Below are positions 4,600 to 9,542 of a stretch of 9,542 nucleotides of DNA, piece by piece. A model generated the notes under the pieces. It ran no database searches, was not told where the DNA came from, and saw nothing but the letters and a program-made list of their open reading frames with translations. The stretch spans positions 1 to 9,542 of the forward strand of contig JAUWBY010000071.1 of assembly GCA_030609605.1 (NCBI GenBank). Direction: 5' to 3'. The first letter of the stretch is position 1; each line of letters begins with the position of its first letter. The stretch comes from Candidatus Eiseniibacteriota bacterium. GTDB lineage: Bacteria > Joyebacterota > Joyebacteria > Joyebacterales > Joyebacteraceae. Position numbers and translations under genes: made by a program.

Positions 4600-7158
4600 A
4601 TGGAGAGGTGGAAGCTCATGCTCCGACTGCTGGTTACGCTGCTCCTGGTCGTGTTCGCGACTTCGGCGACCGCGGGCTTCCATGTTTTTTCTGAGGATTT
4701 CTCGGGTACGGAGTTCAAGGACGCTACCACCACGACCGCAGTCTGGGACACAACCACCGGGCGGATACAACTCCCGATCTTCGAGATGCGAATGGTCGGC
4801 AGCACAGGTCTTCCGGGCATTGGGCTCGGCGTCGTTGCCATTGGCGATGTCGCATATGTCGCTGCCGACGCGGCCGGGTTGCAGGTCATCGACATCAGCG
4901 ACCCCGCTGCTCCGTTCATCACGGGGGAATACGACACGCCTGGCAGTGCCTGGGACATTGCCGTAGCGGGTGGTCTCGCCTTCGTGGCCGACCGGCTTGA
5001 GGGGCTTCAGATAATCAGCGTGAGTGACCCCGGAGCCCCGGCGTTCGTCGGCAGCTGCGCAGTGCCCGGTGCGGCGCTCGCAGTCGCGGTCTCCGGCGAT
5101 CATGCGTACATTGCGGCCGGAGGGGACGGCCTTCAAGTGGTCGATATCAGCGATCCATCGGCCCCCTTCCTGGCGGGTTCGCTGGACACGGCCGGCGAGT
5201 GTATGGATATCGTTGTCAGCGGCCGCCACGCTTTCGTAGCGGCGAAGAGTGCGGGGTTCCTCGTCCTCGATATCGATGACCCTACCGCTCCCATCAGCGC
5301 GTGGAAACTCGTGACATCCGGGGATGCTTACGCCGTGGCCGCGGCGGGCGACATCGCCTACGTTGCCGGCTTCAGCGTTGCATGGCTGGCTCCCGCCGAG
5401 TCGTTCCTTCAGGCCGTTGATATCAGTTCGCCCGATGGCGGCTTGGAGATGGGGACCATTCTGGGATACGGACAGCCGAGTTCCCTCTTCATCGATGGAG
5501 ATCGAGTGTACGTCGCGGACTGGTTGGGCGGCCTCTCGGTCATAGATGTGAGCGATCCGACCGCTCCTGTTCTGGAGGACGCATTTGACTCTCCAATGGG
5601 GCCGCACGGTGTGTCTGTGGCCGGTAGCTACGCATACATTGCAGATACGGCAGACGGTCTCAGTATCGTGCGCGTGGGTTCGCCCGTTCCCCCGGAGACG
5701 ATGGCAACGAGCAACACTCCGGGCGACGCGTACGGAATTGTCGTCGATGGAAATCATGCCTTCATAGGTGACCAACTCGGTGGCTTTCAGATCATTGATA
5801 TCACGAATCCTCTCGCCCCTGTGCACGTCGGAGATGTCGACACACCGGGCAGATCATACGGGCTCGATGTGGCCGGCAACTACTGCTACGTAGCCGACGG
5901 CGGATTCGGCCTGCGCGTAATGGATGTGACTGACATTGAGGCGCCGAGGGAGGTCGGCAGCTACAACTCTTCCGGATTCGCCTACGATGCTGTGGCAAGC
6001 GGGAACAGCGTGTTCATGGCCGATGGAAACGCCGGCGTTGAAACCTACGACGTTACGGACCCGGCGAGTCCACTACTGGTCGGTCTGTGTAATACTCCAG
6101 GTACGGCCTACGACATGGTCGTGGATGGGGACATCATCTACCTGGCTGATCGCTATGGAGGCCTCCAGGTGCTCGATGCGAGTGATCCCGAGACCCTGGC
6201 GATAGTCGGGTGCTGTGACGTGCCACAGGATGCGCGTGCGGTCGAGGTTCGAGGTGGGATCGCGTATGTGGCGGATGCCGGTACAGGGCTCAGGATCATC
6301 GATGTCAGCGATTCCTCAGACCCGCTTGAGATGGGATCGTTGGACATCGCCGCCGGCGCCTACGGTGTCGCCGTCAGGGGAGATGTGGCCTACGTCACTC
6401 TCGGAGTGTGGGGTGTCGAGGCGGTGGATGTCTCGGATCCTGCCAATCCCATCTCGCTCGGTCGGACCGATGTAGATGACTGGGCGTACAGCGTTGTGCT
6501 GGCGGGTGACTATGCATATGTCACGGACAGCGAGTCCGGAATCAAGGTGATGGAGGTCTTCCAGCATCGGCTTGACACCGAGCAGGACTTCGTGATGTCG
6601 CTTCCCGTCGGCACGACGACCGGCGAGATCCTGAACGTCGAGATCGAGACCGTTCAGGTGGACTCCATCCGTTGGGAGCTGAGCGCGGATGGCGGGGCGA
6701 CGTGGGAGGAGGTCCTCCCGGGAAGCCGGCCCCTTGTGTTCGCGAGCCCGGGCGACGAGCTTCTGTGGCGGGCCGAACTGGTCTACACGAAGCTCGGTGA
6801 TTTTCCATCATGCTACCAGCTCCTCGTAACGTGGTTTGCCGATGAGACCGGTGTCGGCGACGATCCCCAGATGCCGCGATCGTTTGCCCTCTACCAGAAC
6901 CGGCCCAATCCGTTCGGACCCTCGACGAGGATTCAGTACGATGTACCGGTTGAAGGCGGAGCGGTGACGCTCAATGTCTTCGATGTGCGGGGGAGACTCG
7001 TGAGGCGACTGAAGCGGGGGGACGAGGCGCCGGGCCGCAAGGAGGTCGTCTGGGACGGGCGGAACTCGAGCGGGGACCGTGTCGCGGCGGGTGTCTACTT
7101 CTACAGACTCGAAGGTCCAGGATTTGAGCGCGAGCGGAAGATGATCGTGCTCAGGTAA
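4600..7158 (+). CDS. Secreted LVIVD-repeat double beta-propeller protein with FlgD-like C-terminal sorting domain
   Basis: This encodes an exported protein of 852 residues with no enzymatic motif. Residues 1-25 form a signal peptide (basic MERWKLMLR start, Leu/Val-rich core, ATSATAG end). Next comes a short segment with TTAVWDTTTGRIQLP (about 44-58). Residues 77-654 hold 14 tandem repeats of 42 residues with consensus vaGdyAYVADgxxGLqVIDvSDPxxP, typical of LVIVD repeats that build beta-propeller blades; 14 would make two seven-bladed propellers. Repeat 5 is longer by 8 residues. Residues 655-760 look like a beta-sandwich (SIRWELSADGGATWEEV, LLWRAEL). The C-terminus from about 762 is a FlgD-like Ig domain starting LYQNRPNPFGPST, with VFDVRGRLVRRL and WDGRNSSGDRVAAGVYFYRL, resembling type IX secretion sorting domains. 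ATG 4600 is preferred over in-frame ATG 4591 because GAAGGGGG (4583-4590) abuts 4591 but sits 9 bases from 4600. Likely a cell-surface or extracellular binding protein; the ligand is unknown. Confidence 0.88.
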   Translation: MERWKLMLRLLVTLLLVVFATSATAGFHVFSEDFSGTEFKDATTTTAVWDTTTGRIQLPIFEMRMVGSTGLPGIGLGVVAIGDVAYVAADAAGLQVIDISDPAAPFITGEYDTPGSAWDIAVAGGLAFVADRLEGLQIISVSDPGAPAFVGSCAVPGAALAVAVSGDHAYIAAGGDGLQVVDISDPSAPFLAGSLDTAGECMDIVVSGRHAFVAAKSAGFLVLDIDDPTAPISAWKLVTSGDAYAVAAAGDIAYVAGFSVAWLAPAESFLQAVDISSPDGGLEMGTILGYGQPSSLFIDGDRVYVADWLGGLSVIDVSDPTAPVLEDAFDSPMGPHGVSVAGSYAYIADTADGLSIVRVGSPVPPETMATSNTPGDAYGIVVDGNHAFIGDQLGGFQIIDITNPLAPVHVGDVDTPGRSYGLDVAGNYCYVADGGFGLRVMDVTDIEAPREVGSYNSSGFAYDAVASGNSVFMADGNAGVETYDVTDPASPLLVGLCNTPGTAYDMVVDGDIIYLADRYGGLQVLDASDPETLAIVGCCDVPQDARAVEVRGGIAYVADAGTGLRIIDVSDSSDPLEMGSLDIAAGAYGVAVRGDVAYVTLGVWGVEAVDVSDPANPISLGRTDVDDWAYSVVLAGDYAYVTDSESGIKVMEVFQHRLDTEQDFVMSLPVGTTTGEILNVEIETVQVDSIRWELSADGGATWEEVLPGSRPLVFASPGDELLWRAELVYTKLGDFPSCYQLLVTWFADETGVGDDPQMPRSFALYQNRPNPFGPSTRIQYDVPVEGGAVTLNVFDVRGRLVRRLKRGDEAPGRKEVVWDGRNSSGDRVAAGVYFYRLEGPGFERERKMIVLR
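4819..6561 (+). repeat. Fourteen tandem ~126-bp LVIVD repeat units inside the CDS
   Basis: Reading the encoded protein in register from about 4828 gives units starting roughly every 126 bases. Each carries a G-D-x-A-Y-V-A-D core, a G-L-x-V-I-D strand and a S-D-P-x-x-P turn. Twelve units are 42 residues, the fifth is 50 residues (5332-5481, containing AWLAPAESF), and the last is cut short after IKVMEVF. The units are diverged at DNA level, so they are old protein repeats rather than a recently expanded array. The start given includes a few bases before the first clear unit. Confidence 0.85.
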
Positions 7159-7200
7159 TGTGGGCACGTACGCTGTATCCGGACCCGCAAGCCGTCGAGC

Positions 7201-7797
7201 TCACCTGTACATGGCCTTGATGCTGCCCCAGCGGGTATGCTCGACAGGCGCTTCATCACCTACGATCACGTCATCAATCTCAACGTACCAGCAGTTGCCT
7301 TCTCCACTCGGATTGGAGTAGTGGAATCGCAGCGCTATCGTGCTCCCGGCGAAGAGGTCCAGGGGGATGACGACGTCGTGGCCAGGGAGATGATACCAGC
7401 CCCCGTGATCCTCATTCCAGCTCAGGATGTTCGTCCAGGCTCCTTCGGCCCAGAGGTCCACCTCAAAGAGATCTCTGTCAATGAAATTCTGGTAGTTGAC
7501 GCGGAAGAAGAGGATAGCATCGGTCGGGCACTCGAATTGCGGAGTCTCGATTGTTGTGTCGAATGCCAGTGTCCCTGCTACTGAAGATTCGACGCAGGCG
7601 CAGAGCCCGGCGCCTCCCGTCCAATTCTCAACATCCCAGTAGCTGTTCCTGTGCCAGATGACACCGTTTCCCGCGGAGTCGTGGACCACCCAGTCGGAAG
7701 GAGGGAATGCTCCCTCAAACCGCTCGACGAGTCCCTCTCCAGCAACCGTGCACGTCATCAGGAGCAGCACGCAGACAGCAAGAGCGATCGATTTCAT
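7201..7797 (-). CDS. Small secreted choice-of-anchor-J / MAM-like domain protein
   Basis: This encodes a 198-residue exported protein. Residues 1-20 form a signal peptide (MKSIALAVCVLLLMTCTVAG). The Cys at 16 does not sit in a good lipobox, since Thr precedes it, so ordinary signal peptidase cleavage near VAG is expected. The mature protein has the shape of a choice-of-anchor-J/cleaved-adhesin-like beta-sandwich: it opens with LVERFEGAFPPSDWVVHD (23-40), has strands such as AILFFRVNY (94-102) and IALRFHY (154-160), and closes with CWYVEIDDVIVG (169-180), equivalent to the usual W-x-x-D-D-V ending. After that domain only a short tail ending RWGSIKAMYR remains, with no FlgD-like sorting domain. 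The start is supported by GGAAGGA (complement of 7805-7811), 7 bases upstream. The gene converges on the LVIVD-repeat gene with 42 bases between stops and diverges from the DUF5916 gene. Its role is unknown; adhesion or carbohydrate binding is possible. Confidence 0.78.
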   Translation of the reverse strand: MKSIALAVCVLLLMTCTVAGEGLVERFEGAFPPSDWVVHDSAGNGVIWHRNSYWDVENWTGGAGLCACVESSVAGTLAFDTTIETPQFECPTDAILFFRVNYQNFIDRDLFEVDLWAEGAWTNILSWNEDHGGWYHLPGHDVVIPLDLFAGSTIALRFHYSNPSGEGNCWYVEIDDVIVGDEAPVEHTRWGSIKAMYR

Positions 7798-8007
7798 GCG
7801 GCATTCCTTCCGTCTGGAATTTCCTACAGTACCAACTCATACTACTGAGTAGTACAATCTAACAAGAGAGAAGCCAGTCTGTCTATGAGGCTCAGTAGAT
7901 GCGCGCGGGGGATACGTGAGCATCCAACGCTGCCGTGTCTCTGTGTGTCAGAATGAGGCAGTAGGTCGAGATGAGGCGATTGGCCGGGAACTCCTCGGGG
8001 GTGGAAA
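7798..8007. other. Divergent intergenic region
   Basis: This 210-base gap separates the minus-strand secreted-protein gene from the plus-strand DUF5916 gene, so it should hold promoters for both. I see no strong -35/-10 pair on either strand. The best elements are TACAAT (7853-7858) on the plus strand without a good -35, and on the minus strand a TTGTTA/TAGTAT pair with a short 15-base spacer. Both overlap the palindrome at 7840-7854. No coding sequence in the gap is supported. Confidence 0.45.
7840..7854. promoter_or_regulatory. Perfect 15-bp palindrome, candidate operator
   Basis: TACTACTGAGTAGTA is a perfect inverted repeat of seven bases around one central base. It lies 43 bases upstream of the minus-strand start and overlaps the best -10-like elements on both strands. 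The size and odd symmetry suit a dimeric regulator, but no regulator gene is present in the window and a chance palindrome cannot be excluded. Confidence 0.3.
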
Positions 8008-9542
8008 ATGCGTCTGCTGTCCGTGCTTGTGTTGACCGCAGTGCTCGTGTTCATTGTTTCGACCACATGTGTCTCGGCTTCCTTCAACGCGTTCCAGCCG
8101 ACCAATGTGGTCGGCGGTCTGAGCGGGCAAGCTGACGGCATCGCATCGGAACGTCCATCAATCTGTGCACACAGGCTCAGTGACCACGAGACCATCACCC
8201 TGGATGGGCGGCTCGATGATCCAGCCTGGCAGAATGCGGAGCTGGCGACGGGTTTTCGCCAGTGGGATCCGAACCGCGGAGAGGACGCGAGTGAGCAGAC
8301 GACCTTCAGGATCGTCTATGATGACGAAGCGATCTACTTTGGCGTAGCCTGTTTCGAATCCGACTCGGATGACATCCGCGGCCAGCTCTGTCGCCGTGAC
8401 AACATGGTTGGCTCGGACGTCGTCAGCATCTACCTGGATACCTACCACGATCACAGCAGCGGGTACAACTTCCGAGTGAATCCGCGCGGCGTCCAGCGCG
8501 ACGTCTATGTCTACAACGATGGCCATATGGACCCGGACTGGGATGCTGTCTGGGAGGCCGAGACATTCGTGGATGAGAACGGCTGGTACACTGAGATGCG
8601 GATCCCGTTCGCCGCCGTCCGGTACAGCAATGGCAGCGAGATGACGTGGGGTCTGAACATCTACCGCTACATGCACTCCCGCGGTGAGGACACTTCATGG
8701 GTGAACTGGGAGAGGGAGGTGTCCGGGTTCGTCAGTCGGTTCGGTGAGATAACGGGACTCTTCGATGTGCCGTCCGCCAGGCAGCTTGAGCTTCTGCCGT
8801 ACGTTGTCCATCGCACGACGGATCCGTCCGCGGTGGGGGATGAAGATGTGCTCGATCATTTTGACAACTTCGGTCTCGACGTGAAGTACGGGGTCACATC
8901 GGATCTCACACTCAATGCGACCTTCCAGCCGGACTTCGGACAGGTGGAGGCCGATCCCGCGCTTCTGAACCTGTCGTCCTTCGAGACCTACTACGAGGAG
9001 AAGCGTCCATTCTTCGTGGAGGGGAACCGCTTCTTCTCCCACGAGGGATTCCGCATGTTCTACTCACGCAGAATCGGAACCGGGGAGGAACGCTCCAGGA
9101 TTCGCGCAGCCGGGAAGCTCACGGGCAAGACTGCTTCCGGTGTGTCGATCGCAGCCCTCTATGCGCTGACGGATATTGCCGGAGAGGGACAGGCCCACAA
9201 CTTTCTGAAGAACGGGGAGCTTCCGACGCACTACATGGTGGGGCGAATCGGCAAGGAGTTCGCCGACGGAGCGCACAGATTCAATCTCATGCAGACCGCT
9301 GTCCTAAGGCCGGACGATCGTGACGAATCCGGCGAGTACGCGACGCGTGATGCCCTTACGAGCGGAATGGATTTCGACCTCAACTTCCATGACCGGAACT
9401 ACGGCGTAAGCGGCTCGATCGTCGGATCGATCGTGGATCCCAAGGCGTCGGAATCCGATCCGGACATGGGGCACGCCGCCCGCTACGGCACGGGAGGTCT
9501 GCTTGAGCTCAGGAAGCGTGGGGGCACCATTCGTGGAGGCGT
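8008..9542 (+). CDS. CBM9-like / DUF5916 secreted outer-membrane-type protein, 3' end beyond window
   Basis: An open frame from ATG 8008 to the window edge (511 full codons) with no stop, so the gene is incomplete here. Residues 1-24 form a signal peptide ending VSA. After a linker, ITLDGRLDDPAWQNA (63-77) opens a carbohydrate-binding family 9-like beta-sandwich reaching about residue 250, with DVVSIYLDTYHD (137-148) and YNFRVNPRGVQRD (153-165). From about 259 it follows the DUF5916 pattern, including FQPDFGQVEADPALLNLSSF (306-325), EKRPFFVEGNRFF (331-343) and FYSRRIG (351-357). DUF5916 proteins are usually 700-900 residues, and alternating polar/nonpolar strands later suggest an outer-membrane beta-barrel, though that is inference. 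GGGGG at 7997-8001 serves as ribosome binding site. The family's function is not established; binding or uptake of a glycan or peptide is a guess from the N-terminal domain. Confidence 0.87.
   Translation, partial: MRLLSVLVLTAVLVFIVSTTCVSASFNAFQPTNVVGGLSGQADGIASERPSICAHRLSDHETITLDGRLDDPAWQNAELATGFRQWDPNRGEDASEQTTFRIVYDDEAIYFGVACFESDSDDIRGQLCRRDNMVGSDVVSIYLDTYHDHSSGYNFRVNPRGVQRDVYVYNDGHMDPDWDAVWEAETFVDENGWYTEMRIPFAAVRYSNGSEMTWGLNIYRYMHSRGEDTSWVNWEREVSGFVSRFGEITGLFDVPSARQLELLPYVVHRTTDPSAVGDEDVLDHFDNFGLDVKYGVTSDLTLNATFQPDFGQVEADPALLNLSSFETYYEEKRPFFVEGNRFFSHEGFRMFYSRRIGTGEERSRIRAAGKLTGKTASGVSIAALYALTDIAGEGQAHNFLKNGELPTHYMVGRIGKEFADGAHRFNLMQTAVLRPDDRDESGEYATRDALTSGMDFDLNFHDRNYGVSGSIVGSIVDPKASESDPDMGHAARYGTGGLLELRKRGGTIRGG

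Noticed and set aside
4312..5826. Minus-strand open frame of 504 codons opposite the LVIVD-repeat gene
   Set aside because: It arises from codon periodicity of the repeats on the other strand. The translation has no signal peptide or known motif, and it crosses the otsA end and the intergenic promoter.
7159..7200. Bidirectional terminator between the convergent genes
   Set aside because: I looked for a hairpin in the 42-base gap and found no stem of useful length or T-run.
7209..7797. Lipoprotein signal in the anchor-J protein (Cys 16)
   Set aside because: Residues before the Cys are L-M-T, lacking the small residue (Gly, Ala or Ser) required at -1.
7842..8198. Minus-strand open frame of 118 codons across the divergent region
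   Set aside because: It overlaps the signal peptide region of the DUF5916 gene and shows no recognisable motif or ribosome binding site.

Overview
This 9.5 kb window is GC-rich and densely coding. It looks like the genome of a Gram-negative-type bacterium, probably an uncultured lineage near the Fibrobacteres-Chlorobi-Bacteroidetes (FCB) group, such as an Eisenbacteria-, Krumholzibacteriota- or Latescibacteria-like phylum. The lineage is an inference from memory of family distributions. The clues are a secreted LVIVD-repeat protein ending in a FlgD-like/type IX-secretion-like domain (LYQNRPNPFGPST), a choice-of-anchor-J-type secreted protein, and a DUF5916 outer-membrane-type protein. No rRNA, tRNA, CRISPR array or mobile element is visible.

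Left half (1-4380): a four-gene plus-strand operon for trehalose. A candidate extended -10 promoter (10-37) precedes a DUF5752-family protein of unknown function (106-786), a TreT-type trehalose glycosyltransferring synthase (849-2090), a trehalose-6-phosphate phosphatase OtsB (2087-2884, ATGA overlap with the previous gene) and a trehalose-6-phosphate synthase OtsA (2917-4380). The cell would therefore have two routes from NDP-glucose to trehalose in one transcript: TreT directly onto free glucose, and OtsA/OtsB through glucose-6-phosphate. The DUF5752 protein leads the operon and appears to contain an internal duplication. It is the least understood component.

Middle (4381-7158): a 219-base non-coding gap with weak hairpins and a good promoter candidate (TTGACC-N17-TATTCT), then a large secreted protein of 852 residues. 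It has a signal peptide, 14 tandem LVIVD-type repeats of about 42 residues (enough for two seven-bladed beta-propellers), a beta-sandwich-like segment and a FlgD-like C-terminal sorting domain.

Right part (7159-9542): a convergent minus-strand gene for a small secreted choice-of-anchor-J/MAM-like protein (7201-7797). A 210-base divergent intergenic region follows, with a perfect 15-base palindrome. Last is the 5' part of a plus-strand gene for a secreted CBM9-like plus DUF5916 protein that runs off the right edge. These three genes all encode exported proteins. They seem to be independent transcription units with no evident tie to the trehalose operon.
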